Shown: positions 53,017 to 62,124, counted from the stretch's first letter. The stretch: DNA of 64,000 bases from an uncultured Hungatella sp. (GCA_947089145.1 CAMUJH010000006.1:1-64000); one strand, 5' to 3'. Numbers and translations: made by a program. The notes: generated by a model from the letters alone, not told the origin.

Positions 53017-53742
53017 TTAGGCAAACTCCTTCAAATACTCCCGTACAGACCTGCTCATCTCCCTGGAAAAATCACTGTTGTATTTTCTGCTGCAAAACGC
53101 CTGAATCCAGTTTTCAAAGTCTTTGCCCCTGCACTCCTTTTCCAGCATCTCCTTAAGCTCCTGCTGGGTTAAGCGGCTGTAACCGTTCTCATGGACAATG
53201 TATTTTTGCCGGCACCTTTCAGGCTTCGGCCTCTCCATCTGCTGTTTCAGAGGATACCCAAACACTGCCATGACAGCCGGAAATACATAGGGCGGCAGCT
53301 TCAGAAGCTCTCTGTGGGTTTCGCACCGTTCCATAATATCCCCGATATAGCAGGAGCCAATCCCTAAGCTCCATGCGGCAGTTACCGCATTCTGGGCCGC
53401 AACCGCCGCATCCACCACAGCCAGCATCAGATCCCCGGCCTCCGGCCTGCGGGGCTTGCATTCTCCCCCAAGAAAAGCATCATACCATTTCTGGCAGTCT
53501 GCACAGAAAATCAGAACCATCTGCGCCTTAGCAATAAAAGGCTGATGATCGCACGTCTCGGCCAGAATCTCCTTAAGCTTCCCGTCCGTAATGTCCAGGA
53601 TGGTGTAGAGCTGCTGGTTGCCTGCCGTAGGCGCTTCCATGGCAGCCTGGATAATCGCCTCTTTCGCTTCCGCTGCTATGGGCTGATCACGGTACGCCCG
53701 AACTGATTTTCTCTCTGTCAATTCTTTTATGGTTGTATTCAT
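53017..53742 (-). CDS. Nitroreductase-family FMN oxidoreductase
   Basis: A 241-residue flavoenzyme. The nitroreductase signs are the N-terminal RKSVRAYRD (FMN phosphate contacts), EAPTAGNQQLY, and the AWSLGIGSCYIGDIM and PAVMAVFGYP segments. It probably reduces nitro, quinone or enone compounds with NAD(P)H; the substrate is unknown. A Cys pattern at the end is absent, so it is not the ferredoxin fusion type. GGAGG lies before ATG 53742; the frame is open to 53853. It follows moeA by 17 bp on the same strand, suggesting co-transcription. Confidence 0.9.
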   Translation of the reverse strand: MNTTIKELTERKSVRAYRDQPIAAEAKEAIIQAAMEAPTAGNQQLYTILDITDGKLKEILAETCDHQPFIAKAQMVLIFCADCQKWYDAFLGGECKPRRPEAGDLMLAVVDAAVAAQNAVTAAWSLGIGSCYIGDIMERCETHRELLKLPPYVFPAVMAVFGYPLKQQMERPKPERCRQKYIVHENGYSRLTQQELKEMLEKECRGKDFENWIQAFCSRKYNSDFSREMSRSVREYLKEFA

Positions 53743-53759
53743 GTCCAAAATCCCTCCTT

Positions 53760-54962
53760 CTAAAGAAAATACACGTCTATGGTTTCCCCGGCCAAAAGGC
53801 CGGCATTTCCTGCCGGAACCTCTCCCAGCAGGCTGCAGTCCATCACTGACCATACCGCCCCGTTTCTCTGGTTTTTCATCTGATCAAACATCAGCCTCCC
53901 TTCCTGAATTCTGGCGCTTCCTCTTAAAATCCTTATTCCTCTGCTGGATTTTCCAAAAGGTTCTGAAAGAACCGCCTGGGCCTTTGTCAGATAAACGCTG
54001 CTTCTGCCGCACAGCTTCTTCATATACGGCAGCCCCACATAAAGCATCCCCACTGCAGCCGCGCCTGGATTTCCAGACAACCCCAGAATCACTTTGCCGT
54101 CTTTTACCGCTGCCAGCATTGCCCCGCCAGGCTTAAACGGAAGCCCATGGAACAGTATCCTTGCGCCTATGCGCTCCACGGCTTTCGGAACATAATCAAA
54201 ATCCCCGGCGGAGACTCCGCCTGTGGTGATCACCATATCATGGACTGCCAGCGCTCTGCCAATGCTGTCCGCCAGCATCTTTGTCTCATCCGGCACGATC
54301 CCCCATTCCCTTGGCATCATCCCATACGACCGCATGTACCCTGCAAGCAGCAGGGGATTAGTATCGTATACCATTCCTTCCGGCAGCTGCTTCCCCCGCC
54401 TTACAAGTTCGCTTCCTGTACTGATAATTCCCACTTCAGGCTTTCTAAACACCCTGACCCGGCTCATGCCCTGGCCGGCCATGACCGCAGCGTCTGCCGC
54501 GCCTATAACCTTGCCCGGCTCCATAAGGCAGATCCCCTGTTCTACGTCCTCCCCCGGCTCCACAACATTCCCCCCTGAGGCCGGCATAAAAAACCGGACC
54601 TGCGTGTCTGTAAACCAGGTATCTTCATGCTTTACTACCGTATCTGCGCCCACAGGAACTTTAGCCCCGGTCATGATCCTGGCTGCCGTCCCTTCTGTAA
54701 CGGGATGCTTTCCAATGCTTCCCGCCGGAATCCTTTCTGTCACCTTAAGCGTAACCGGATTCTCCCTGGATGCTTCCCGGATATCCTGGCTGCGGATGGC
54801 ATATCCGTCATAGGCGCTTCGCCGGAACGCAGGAACAGCCGTCCCGGCTATAACATGCTCCGCCGCAACTCTGCCGTAAGCTTCCTCAACAGGAATTTCT
54901 TCTGTCTTTAAGTTTACGCTCACATCCAAAAGTGCCTGGCGCGCTTCATTGATCCTCTCCAT
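53760..54962 (-). CDS. moeA: Molybdopterin molybdenumtransferase
   Basis: A 400-residue MoeA that inserts molybdate into adenylated molybdopterin. Domain order is normal: N-terminal RSAYDGYAIRS, MTGAKVPVGADTVV, the MoCF-binding domain with TGSELVRRGK and TTGGVSAGDFD, the LPFKPGG and GLSGNPGA motifs, and a C-terminal beta domain. AGGAAGAGG precedes ATG 54962. The only molybdoenzyme gene nearby is the 45-codon remnant at 55019-55156, and no other molybdopterin genes are visible in the window. Confidence 0.95.
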   Translation of the reverse strand: MERINEARQALLDVSVNLKTEEIPVEEAYGRVAAEHVIAGTAVPAFRRSAYDGYAIRSQDIREASRENPVTLKVTERIPAGSIGKHPVTEGTAARIMTGAKVPVGADTVVKHEDTWFTDTQVRFFMPASGGNVVEPGEDVEQGICLMEPGKVIGAADAAVMAGQGMSRVRVFRKPEVGIISTGSELVRRGKQLPEGMVYDTNPLLLAGYMRSYGMMPREWGIVPDETKMLADSIGRALAVHDMVITTGGVSAGDFDYVPKAVERIGARILFHGLPFKPGGAMLAAVKDGKVILGLSGNPGAAAVGMLYVGLPYMKKLCGRSSVYLTKAQAVLSEPFGKSSRGIRILRGSARIQEGRLMFDQMKNQRNGAVWSVMDCSLLGEVPAGNAGLLAGETIDVYFL

Positions 54963-54993
54963 CTTCCACCTCTTCCTTAATTTGTACATAAAT

Positions 54994-55025
54994 TAAAGAA
55001 AGGCCAAACCGTTTCCGGTCAGGCC
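54994..55025 (-). terminator. Terminator after the molybdopterin-oxidoreductase remnant
   Basis: On the minus strand GGCCTGACCG and CGGTTTGGCC pair with one mismatch and one wobble around GAAA, followed by TTTCTTT. It overlaps the stop codon of the short frame at 55019. Confidence 0.6.
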
Positions 55026-55156
55026 CCGGATGAGAACCCGTCATTAACCGGATACCCTTTTGTAGGCACCGTCTTCACTATCCGGTTGTCTTCCACATAG
55101 AAATCCAGATTACAGTCAATGGCGCAATAATTGCAGGTTGTTTGTACTTTCTTCAT
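55019..55156 (-). pseudogene. N-terminal remnant of a molybdopterin (Mo/W-bis-MGD) oxidoreductase
   Basis: A 45-codon frame, ATG at 55154-55156 with AAGGG upstream. It begins like formate-dehydrogenase-type enzymes: three Cys of the N-terminal [4Fe-4S] site (CNYCAIDC, Cys8, Cys11, Cys15), a FYVEDNRIVKT strand pair, then PTKGYPVNDGFS. Where the fourth Cys and KG would follow, it reads SGA and stops inside a terminator. The rest of the ~700-900 residue enzyme is gone. It lies directly upstream of moeA. It is either decay debris or, less likely, a retained mini-protein. Confidence 0.7.
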
Positions 55157-55298
55157 ATCATCCCTTTTTAACTGTCAAAATGGATGCCGTTCCAGTAAAT
55201 ACATTTTTTCATAATGGTTTCCGACATCAATTCTACTCCGTCCAGGGCCCATTTCTTATATTCTTCGAATCCCACTCTGTCAATGATTCTCCCCTTCG

Positions 55299-55739
55299 TC
55301 AGTGGGATGTATTTACAAATACAATGCTGGAATCCCCCTGTCTGGCCTGCTCCAGCACGGCCTGCTCCAGCGCCTGAAAGGATTTGTGGGAGGAAGAGGC
55401 GCCGGACAATGCGTCAATGCGCCCTTCTCCCTGCCCTTCCAGAAACTGGTTTGCATAGTATCGGGTGTATTCATTAGGATAAGTGCCATTGGAGTGGAGC
55501 ATGGTCTGCATGTAGGCATTATCCCAGCTTTTAATAAAGCCGCTGGCATTCTCCGCATTGTACTCCACTGAAACAATGCTTCCGCCTTTCACCATAATCG
55601 TAATGTACTCCTTCCAGCCAAAATTATACTCTGAAGCCTGGGCGGTGTAGTAACCGTCCTGAAGAGTCTCTTTGTCACTGCAGGCTGTCAGCTGCACTGT
55701 TGTCAGCAGGATCAGAAGCATGCCGAAAATCCGTTTCAT
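55299..55739 (-). CDS. FMN-binding-domain lipoprotein
   Basis: A 146-residue extracytoplasmic lipoprotein (lipobox LTAC, Cys20) consisting of one FMN_bind domain. The C-terminal D109-ALSGASSS matches the site where ApbE links FMN, but the usual acceptor Thr is a Ser (115 or 116), so covalent flavinylation is uncertain. It is coupled to the upstream chemoreceptor gene by an ATGA overlap, which suggests the two products work together, perhaps as a redox-sensing pair (inference). Confidence 0.82.
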   Translation of the reverse strand: MKRIFGMLLILLTTVQLTACSDKETLQDGYYTAQASEYNFGWKEYITIMVKGGSIVSVEYNAENASGFIKSWDNAYMQTMLHSNGTYPNEYTRYYANQFLEGQGEGRIDALSGASSSHKSFQALEQAVLEQARQGDSSIVFVNTSH

Positions 55740-57760
55740 CTGCTGTGTCCCTCCTTTAACATAAATCTTTTTACCTGGGACTGAAGCTCCCTGGCTTCAC
55801 CTGCCAGCAGGCTGCTGGACTGTTTTGTCCCCTCTGCGTTCTGCAGATTCCGATCCGCAATGGCAGAAATGTCTTCAATCCGTTCCTCCATAATGGCCAG
55901 GGCGCTCTCCTGCCCCCGGATCGCTGTCACCAGCTCATCAGAAATGGTGCTGATCTGTGCAGACACATGGGAAATAGCCTGCAGGGAGCCTGCCGTGCCC
56001 GCTGTCAGCTCCACGCCTGTTTGGATGATGACTTTGGTATTATTGACCATATCCGTAGCACTCTGGGCCGCCGCTGCGCTTTTGGACGCCAGCTGCTTCA
56101 CTTCGTCAGCCACAACCCCGAATCCTTTTCCGGCTTCACCGGCCCGGGCCGCTTCTATCGAAGCATTAAGAGCCAGAATATTGGTCTGGAAAGCAATGTC
56201 TTCAATGGCTTTGGCAATTTTGGTAATCTCCTGGGCATTGGCGCTGATATTGTCCATTGCGGATGAGAGACGTGTCATCTGAATGTTGGCGTCCTGGATA
56301 CGCTGGGTAATCTCTTCTGTCTGGCACTTGGCCTGGCTGCTGCTTTCTGTAACATCACCCAGCCGTTCTTTCACATGGGTTACCTCGCAAACCAGCGCTT
56401 CCGTGGATTGATTCTGCTCCAGGGAAGCCTGATGCAGCTGGGCGGACTGGCCGCTTAGTTCTCCGGCCATAGCCGCAAGCCGGGCAGCAGCAGCGCGAAA
56501 TCCTGATATGGTGTCATTCATGGACTGAATAATCGTGTACAGGCTGCTCTGAATCAGCACAAAGTCCCCTCTGTATTCTACCTGAGGTTCCGCGTCCAGA
56601 TTGCCTCCGGCGATCTGGGTCAGAACCTGTTTAATGTCGGATATGTACCGGTTAACGCTTTCCACTGTGGCATCCAGAGTCCTGTTCATTATCTCCAGCT
56701 CATCCCCGGAGCAAACGGGAACCGCCTCCGTATGCAAATCTCCGTTGGAGAGAGCCACCATCCGGTCTGTAACGCTTTTTACCGGCTGCGAGATGGAGCG
56801 GGACAAGCGCAGAACCAGCAAAATGGAAAGCGCCAGTCCTGCCAGAGTTGCCAGCCCTGCCATTGCCATAGCTCCATTAATAAAATGGTTGTAATCCGAC
56901 TTGGGAATCTGGATAACCAATGACCACTGGGTTCCCCGTATGGGTGAAAACGCCACCAACATCAGTTCTCCGTTAATAGGGAACTCTGTGGCGCCCGTTT
57001 CACCGGTAGTTACGCGGCCTGCGGCCTCCTCATAGCCCTCACTGACCTGGGCCAGTGAGTTTCTGCCTAAAACCAGGGACTGATCCGGATGGCCAGTAAC
57101 AATTCCTTCCTGATTGACCATATATGCCATGCCGTTCTTGCCCAAATTAATGCTGCTGATAACATCATTAAGCGTGTCATATTTATAGACTCCTACCACG
57201 TACAGGGCCGTCTCTTCCCCTGCCCTTATGGGCATCCCCATGGTGATTCCCAGCCTGCCCTGGTATATCGTAGAACTGTAGATGGTTAAATTATCGGTTT
57301 CTCTCAAAAGTGTCAAAAATCCGCTGTCCAGACTTTCCGGAGCCCCGGCAATTCCCTGCACAAGCTGCCCGTCCAGACCATACAGGGCAATGGTGTGAAG
57401 CTCGTAAATCTCCGCCGCCTCCTCCAGGACTTCCTCCCGTTTTTCCCAAGTCCCTGCAGCCGTGTCCCCCTCATCGTCAAAAACTGCCTCCCCGTCCATC
57501 CTGGGGTCGCCGGCAATAGTCATCATACGATCCGCCAGCATGTGGATATTCGCTTCTACCGTTTTAGCTGACTGCCTGGCCATTGGCTGAAGACTGTCCA
57601 GCAAAATATTGTTGGCAAGTGACTGCATGGAATAGGCCATAATCACACAGCATAAGGCCACTAATATGAGGATGTTAAAAGTGGTGCTCCTCAATATCCT
57701 TCCATTAAGACTCCGTCTCATCTCCCGGCTGGGGCGGGCGCCTGTTTGTTTTCCTACCAC
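55736..57760 (-). CDS. Methyl-accepting chemotaxis protein with dCache-like sensor
   Basis: A 674-residue chemoreceptor. Membrane helix 1 at about 25-50, an extracellular dCache-type double PAS sensor (about 55-290; segments [17 protein letters not shown] and [22 protein letters not shown]), helix 2 (about 295-318), HAMP (about 320-372) and the signalling domain with [34 protein letters not shown]. The start is GTG 57760 behind AAAGGAG; an ATG at 57793 is possible. It overlaps the FMN-binding lipoprotein gene by 4 bp. The ligand is unknown; the partner hints at redox or flavin-linked sensing. Confidence 0.93.
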   Translation of the reverse strand: MVGKQTGARPSREMRRSLNGRILRSTTFNILILVALCCVIMAYSMQSLANNILLDSLQPMARQSAKTVEANIHMLADRMMTIAGDPRMDGEAVFDDEGDTAAGTWEKREEVLEEAAEIYELHTIALYGLDGQLVQGIAGAPESLDSGFLTLLRETDNLTIYSSTIYQGRLGITMGMPIRAGEETALYVVGVYKYDTLNDVISSINLGKNGMAYMVNQEGIVTGHPDQSLVLGRNSLAQVSEGYEEAAGRVTTGETGATEFPINGELMLVAFSPIRGTQWSLVIQIPKSDYNHFINGAMAMAGLATLAGLALSILLVLRLSRSISQPVKSVTDRMVALSNGDLHTEAVPVCSGDELEIMNRTLDATVESVNRYISDIKQVLTQIAGGNLDAEPQVEYRGDFVLIQSSLYTIIQSMNDTISGFRAAAARLAAMAGELSGQSAQLHQASLEQNQSTEALVCEVTHVKERLGDVTESSSQAKCQTEEITQRIQDANIQMTRLSSAMDNISANAQEITKIAKAIEDIAFQTNILALNASIEAARAGEAGKGFGVVADEVKQLASKSAAAAQSATDMVNNTKVIIQTGVELTAGTAGSLQAISHVSAQISTISDELVTAIRGQESALAIMEERIEDISAIADRNLQNAEGTKQSSSLLAGEARELQSQVKRFMLKEGHSR

Positions 57761-57929
57761 GTCTCTCTCTCCTTTAACCTTATCTTTAAACATAATAAAA
57801 GCCGCTCAATCCTCCAGCATGGGCGATACCGCCCGGTTAGCCAGAGGCTGACAGACTTCCTTGGGCAGTATACCATAGTTTTCCAATAAAGGGAAGACGC
57901 TTTTTTGACTGCAGCCGTCTGTTTGACAC

Positions 57930-57971
57930 AAAAAAAGGCTTAAATTCCTGATCTTCCAAGAATTTAAGCCT
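57930..57971 (-). terminator. Terminator of the tRNA-Leu pair
   Basis: On the minus strand an 11-bp stem GGCTTAAATTC / GAATTTAAGCC is followed by seven T residues, just after tRNA-Leu copy 2. Confidence 0.9.
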
Positions 57972-57975
57972 CTCG

Positions 57976-58059
57976 TGCAGAAGATGGGAGTCGAACCCAC
58001 AAGGTGTTTCCACCACACGGACCTGAACCGTGCGCGTCTGCCAATTCCGCCACTTCTGC
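57976..58059 (-). tRNA. tRNA-Leu (anticodon CAG), copy 2
   Basis: Identical over 84 nt to the tRNA at 52839-52922. It lies 3 bp downstream of tRNA-Leu(AAG) and shares its promoter and the terminator at 57930-57971. Confidence 0.97.
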
Positions 58060-58062
58060 ATC

Positions 58063-58146
58063 TGCGGGAGATGGGACTTGAACCCACACGAGCATACACC
58101 CACAAGATCCTTAGTCTTGCCTGTCTGCCAATTCCAGCACTCCCGC
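58063..58146 (-). tRNA. tRNA-Leu with anticodon AAG
   Basis: An 84-nt class II tRNA with acceptor GCGGGAG/CTCCCGC, D-arm TGGAATTGGCAGACA, anticodon stem-loop CAAGA-CTAAGGA-TCTTG, long variable arm and T-arm GGGTTCAAGTCCC. Positions 34-36 are AAG, so the wobble base is A, to be converted to inosine if TadA accepts it; the usual bacterial reader of CUU/CUC is GAG. Confidence 0.9.
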
Positions 58147-58157
58147 GAACCTTTAAT

Positions 58158-58186
58158 AATATATCACAAGTTCTCCGTCTTTGCAA
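58158..58186 (-). promoter_or_regulatory. Promoter of the tRNA-Leu pair
   Basis: On the minus strand TTGCAA (58181-58186) and TATATT (58158-58163) with a 17-bp spacer, 11 bp before the first tRNA. The -35 box abuts the stop codon of the LysR gene. Confidence 0.8.
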
Positions 58187-59104
58187 CTATTTTTTGCATT
58201 TTTTTAAATTTTTTCTATTCCCTGGCAAAAGCATTTCTAAAAGCCGCTTTCCAGCCGGCGACATATAACTGCGCTGATATGTGGCTACGCACATGTGCCT
58301 TCCCGGCATCCTCTCCTGAAACTCCAGGCAGAACAGCTCCCCTGTCTGCAGCTTCTCTCTGGCAAAATCTTCCACCACGCATCCCACCCCCATATTTCTG
58401 GCGGCAAACTGCACCACCATGTCGCTGGTAGCCAGCTCAAATTCCGGAGCCATCCTTACGCCCCTCTGCTCAAGAAATGACTCCGTAAAAGCTCTGGTGC
58501 TGGTATCTCCCTCAAGAACAATGCAGGGGAGATGTTCCAGCTCCTTATACGCAAGCTTCCTGCCTTTCAGATACAGGAACTTCTCCCCGGCCACAAACAC
58601 ATTGCGGATCTCTCGCACCACGGCCAAATCGGCATCTTCGTATCCTTCCACCGGCGTGGTCACCACGCCGAAATCGATCTTTCCCTGGCATAAAGATCTC
58701 ATGGTCTCAGGAGTAGGGGCGTTGGATACAATCACCTTAATATTGGGGTACCTTTCATGAAACGCTTCCAAATATGACAGCAAATAAAACTGCAGCGTCA
58801 TATCGCTGGCTCCGATGCGGATTTCGCCTGTGTCCAGATCCTGCATTCTCTTTAACGTATTCTCCCCTTCCAGAATCCGCTCCAGCCCCTGCCTGACATA
58901 GCCGTCTAAAAGTTCTCCCTCTTTTGTAAGATGCACCCCTTTGGAAGTGCGGACGAACAGCCTGCAGTTCAGAGCCGCCTCCAGCTGCTTAATGGCCTGG
59001 CTCACTGCCGGCTGGGAGATGCACAGCTGCTCCGCCGCCATGGTAATGCTGCCGGATCTGGACACATGGTAAAATACACGGTAATACTCTAAGCTTATAT
59101 CCAC
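58187..59104 (-). CDS. LysR-family transcriptional regulator
   Basis: A 305-residue regulator. The N-terminal winged helix-turn-helix (LEYYRVFYHVSRSGSITMAAEQLCISQPAVSQAIKQLE) is typical, and a two-lobe periplasmic-binding-like effector domain follows (about 90-295). The start is probably GTG 59104, two bases before the purB stop ends, so it may be coupled to purB; TTG 59116 is an alternative. No clear ribosome-binding site is visible, consistent with coupling. It may respond to a metabolite rather than regulate purB; its target is unknown, as no divergent gene exists. Confidence 0.9.
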   Translation of the reverse strand: MDISLEYYRVFYHVSRSGSITMAAEQLCISQPAVSQAIKQLEAALNCRLFVRTSKGVHLTKEGELLDGYVRQGLERILEGENTLKRMQDLDTGEIRIGASDMTLQFYLLSYLEAFHERYPNIKVIVSNAPTPETMRSLCQGKIDFGVVTTPVEGYEDADLAVVREIRNVFVAGEKFLYLKGRKLAYKELEHLPCIVLEGDTSTRAFTESFLEQRGVRMAPEFELATSDMVVQFAARNMGVGCVVEDFAREKLQTGELFCLEFQERMPGRHMCVATYQRSYMSPAGKRLLEMLLPGNRKNLKKCKK

Positions 59105-59105
59105 G

Positions 59106-60536
59106 CTACACCGCAATCTCAGCCGTCATGCCCAAAATCTCCCTGTTTTCATCCAGAAGCGGCTTTATGACTTCAGCCAGAAACTCTTCCACCTGCTGGG
59201 GCGCGCGCCCCACATATTTTTCAGGTTTCATAGCCTTTTTCAGCTCCTCCATGGAAAGGCCGAATGCCGGGTCTGCGGCAATCAGTTCCAGAAGATTATT
59301 GTCCAGCCCTTTCTCTTTCACATTCCTGCCGGCCTCCATGGAAAGGAGACGGATTTTCTCGTGAAGCTCCTGCCTGTCCCCGCCTGCCTTTACTGCGTCC
59401 ATCATAATGTTTTCCGTTGCCATAAAGGGAAGTTCCGCCATGAAATGTTTCTCAATCACCTTTGGATACACCACCAGACCGTCCACTACATTCAGGTACA
59501 GATCCAGAATCCCGTCTACGGCCAGAAATCCTTCCGGCACGCTTAAACGCTTGTTGGCCGAATCATCCAGCGTTCTTTCAAACCACTGAGTGCTGGCTAC
59601 CAGCATGGGGTTCATTACGTCGGACATTACATAGTTGGACAGGGAAGCAATCCTCTCGCTTCTCATAGGGTTCCGCTTATAAGCCATAGCCGAAGAGCCG
59701 ATCTGATTCTTTTCAAAAGGCTCCTCCACCTCTTTCAGATGCTGCAGAAGCCGCACGTCATTGGAAAACTTGTGTGCGCTTTGGGCAATGGATGCCAGCA
59801 CATGGATGACCCTTGTGTCGATTTTCCTGGAATAAGTCTGGCCGGACACAGGATAGCAGGCCTCAAATCCCATCTTTTCGGCAATCATCTTATCAGCCAG
59901 GCGGCATTTTTCATGATCCCCGTCAAACAGCTCCAGAAAGCTTGCCTGAGTACCTGTTGTTCCCTTGGACCCCAGCAGCTTCATGGAAGACAGCACATAA
60001 TCCAGATCCTCCAGATCCAGATACAAATCATGCAGCCATAAGGCCGCCCTCTTCCCCACTGTAGTAGGCTGCGCCGGCTGGAAATGGGTAAATGCCAGGG
60101 TAGGCTGGTTCTTGTAGTTTTCAGCAAATTCAGCCAGCCTGGCCATAACATTGATCAGTTTCTTCCTCACCAGCCTCAGGGCTTCGGTCATAATGATAAT
60201 ATCCGTGTTGTCACCCACATAGCATGAAGTGGCTCCCAGATGGATAATGCCTTTTGCCCCCGGGCACTGCTGCCCGTATGCATATACATGAGACATCACG
60301 TCATGGCGCACCAGCCTTTCCCGTTCCCTGGCCACATCGTAATTGATGTCGTCTGCATGGGCCTTTAATTCGTCAATCTGTTCCTGAGTAATATTTAAGC
60401 CTAACTCTTTCTCTGTCTCCGCCAGGGCAATCCAAAGCTTTCTCCATGTTTTAAACTTTTTGTCCGGAGAAAAGATGTACTGCATCTGCGGGCTGGCATA
60501 GCGCTCGGAAAGCGGGCTTTGGTATCTGTCGTTCAT
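59106..60536 (-). CDS. purB: Adenylosuccinate lyase
   Basis: A 476-residue lyase acting twice in purine synthesis, cleaving SAICAR to AICAR and adenylosuccinate to AMP, with release of fumarate. Family signatures: ATSCYVGDNTD, AFTHFQPAQPTTVGKR and the mobile signature loop IGSSAMAYKRNPMRSERI. Its length (about 475) matches the longer ADSL type with a C-terminal helical domain rather than the ~430-residue Bacillus form. AGAGGAG lies before the ATG. It is downstream of purC with repeat family C between them. Confidence 0.96.
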   Translation of the reverse strand: MNDRYQSPLSERYASPQMQYIFSPDKKFKTWRKLWIALAETEKELGLNITQEQIDELKAHADDINYDVARERERLVRHDVMSHVYAYGQQCPGAKGIIHLGATSCYVGDNTDIIIMTEALRLVRKKLINVMARLAEFAENYKNQPTLAFTHFQPAQPTTVGKRAALWLHDLYLDLEDLDYVLSSMKLLGSKGTTGTQASFLELFDGDHEKCRLADKMIAEKMGFEACYPVSGQTYSRKIDTRVIHVLASIAQSAHKFSNDVRLLQHLKEVEEPFEKNQIGSSAMAYKRNPMRSERIASLSNYVMSDVMNPMLVASTQWFERTLDDSANKRLSVPEGFLAVDGILDLYLNVVDGLVVYPKVIEKHFMAELPFMATENIMMDAVKAGGDRQELHEKIRLLSMEAGRNVKEKGLDNNLLELIAADPAFGLSMEELKKAMKPEKYVGRAPQQVEEFLAEVIKPLLDENREILGMTAEIAV

Positions 60537-60603
60537 GAGATTCTCCTCTTACTTTTTTATCCCCGTCCAGGCAAGGGGCGGGAAAGATTTCCTGTACTGC
60601 CCT

Positions 60604-60696
60604 GCAGGCGTAGGCGCCACTGCGCCGTCGCTTCGCAGACGCACAGATGACACCAGTATCAAGCAATTTATTCATCGAAATTTAAGCAATGCAACG
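60604..60696. repeat. Palindromic repeat family C, second copy
   Basis: Read on the minus strand it shares with 34635-34775 the blocks GCATTGC-N2-AAATT-N4-TGAATAAA, GTCATCTGTGC, TCTGC-AAGCGACGGCG and GCCTACG. It has no MITE-type terminal repeat left. Like the other copy it starts right at the stop codon of a minus-strand gene (here purC), and it fills most of the purC-purB gap. Confidence 0.7.
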
Positions 60697-60701
60697 ATGT
60701 A

Positions 60702-61409
60702 CTAGCGGATGCCCAGGCGCCTGAACACTTCATTATAGGCGTCTTCCACATTGCCCAGATCCCTTCTGAACCTGTCCTTATCAAGCTTTTCATGAGTCTC
60801 TTTGTCCCAAAGCCTGCACGTGTCCGGAGATACCTCGTCAGCCAGAATAATCTCTCCATGGTAGCGGCCGAATTCAATTTTAAAATCGATCAGTTCAATG
60901 CCAAGGCCGGCAAAATATTTCTGCATCACTTCATTTACCTTAAACGCATATCTGCTGATAGCGTCAATCTCCTCCTGGGTGGCCAGATCCAGGGCCAGGG
61001 CATAGTAGGCGTTAATAAACGGATCGTGCAGATCGTCATTCTTGTAGCTGAATTCCAAGGTAGGGCATTTTAACAAAATTCCCTCCTCCATGCCCATCTT
61101 CTTGGCAAAGCTGCCTGCGCTGAAATTGCGGATAATGACTTCAAGAGGCACGATCTCCACCTTTTTCACCACAGTCTCCCTGTCATTTAACTCCTCTATC
61201 AGGTGGGTCGGCACGCCCTCTGCCTCCAGCAGCTTAAACACATGGTTGGTCATCCGGTTATTAATTGCGCCTTTTCCCACAATCGTTCCTTTTTTCTGTC
61301 CGTCAAACGCAGTTGCATCATCCTTGTAGGATACAATCAGTGCATCCGGGTCTTCTGTTGTAAAAACTTTTTTTGCCTTTCCTTCATACAGCAGTTCCTT
61401 TTTCTCCAT
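60702..61409 (-). CDS. purC: SAICAR synthetase
   Basis: A 235-residue ligase joining CAIR and aspartate to SAICAR with ATP, the step before PurB. The N-terminal [20 protein letters not shown], and the [30 protein letters not shown] block are diagnostic. AGGTGG lies 6 bp before the ATG and a promoter is at 61469-61497. It leads the purC-purB cluster, separate from the purO-purH operon. No riboswitch is seen in its ~60-nt leader. Confidence 0.97.
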   Translation of the reverse strand: MEKKELLYEGKAKKVFTTEDPDALIVSYKDDATAFDGQKKGTIVGKGAINNRMTNHVFKLLEAEGVPTHLIEELNDRETVVKKVEIVPLEVIIRNFSAGSFAKKMGMEEGILLKCPTLEFSYKNDDLHDPFINAYYALALDLATQEEIDAISRYAFKVNEVMQKYFAGLGIELIDFKIEFGRYHGEIILADEVSPDTCRLWDKETHEKLDKDRFRRDLGNVEDAYNEVFRRLGIR

Positions 61410-61468
61410 GAGTATCCACCTGTCCTTTTCTTTAATGAATTCGTGTTCTTAGGTAAAACATATTACAG

Positions 61469-61497
61469 AGTATAATACACGGCGGCATGAAATACAA
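61469..61497 (-). promoter_or_regulatory. Promoter of purC
   Basis: On the minus strand TTGTAT (61492-61497) and TATACT (61469-61474) with a 17-bp spacer. Confidence 0.6.
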
Positions 61498-61556
61498 TAT
61501 GTTCTTTTATAAATTTCATTCCCCATTCCGTCTTATGCGCCATGGCGGACGCCGCT

Positions 61557-61877
61557 TTACTGTCCCCCGTCATGCAGTTCCTCCCTGCGGTAAAAATCCA
61601 CGGTTCCTTCTTTTAAACGAATGCGTATGCCATAAATCCGGTCTTTTGAAGGGATCTCCAAAGGTTCGCCCCCAGCATCCTTTTGGGTTGCCTCCAATGG
61701 AAGCTGGTAAATAATCACTTCCCGGTTTTCTGTCACTTTTACAGCAGGAACATGAATCTGTCCCCGCCTCTCCATCACTGCCGCTTCCGCCGCCAGGGCA
61801 ATAAGGCATATCCGCCGGATATGTCTGTCCTTTGGCCCTTTTTCTTTAAATTTCCGCCAGGGTTTTCGTTTTGACAC
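61557..61877 (-). CDS. Small protein of unknown function (106 aa)
   Basis: Not recognised. The start is GTG 61877 with AAGGAG 7 bp upstream. The N-terminus is very basic (KRKPWRKFKEKGPKDRHIRR) and leads into a short hydrophobic helix (ICLIALAAEAAVM), followed by a beta-rich C-terminal half (VPAVKVTENREVIIYQLP; RIYGIRIRLKEGTVDFYRRE). It could be peripheral to the membrane or nucleic acid. It stands alone between purC and a lipoprotein gene. Confidence 0.55.
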   Translation of the reverse strand: MSKRKPWRKFKEKGPKDRHIRRICLIALAAEAAVMERRGQIHVPAVKVTENREVIIYQLPLEATQKDAGGEPLEIPSKDRIYGIRIRLKEGTVDFYRREELHDGGQ

Positions 61878-62004
61878 GGTCTGAACTCCTTACATAAAAG
61901 ACAAATCACAAAAAGATTATTTAAAGAAATGCTTTCCACAAGTAATATATCATACTGGCAGCCCCTTGGCAATATGAAGATTTCACCCGGCTCTCTCAAT
62001 CAGC

Positions 62005-62056
62005 AAAAAAGCATAAGAGCCAAGGCAGGCTTTGTGCATGCCCCGGCTCTTATGCC
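62005..62056. terminator. Bidirectional terminator
   Basis: GCATAAGAGCC (62011-62021) and GGCTCTTATGC (62045-62055) form an 11-bp stem. On the minus strand six T follow, which ends the lipoprotein gene; the plus strand has CCTTTTT. Confidence 0.8.
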
Positions 62057-62124
62057 CTTTTTGCCCAGCGCGCCTGTCGTGCAGTTATGTGCGGCAGAAT
62101 GCCCGCAATAAGGCGCATAAAGGG

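Noticed and set aside
52839-58059. Genomic island with tRNA attachment sites
   Set aside because: No integrase, excisionase or mobility gene lies between the tRNA copies, so only a direct-repeat bracket is claimed.
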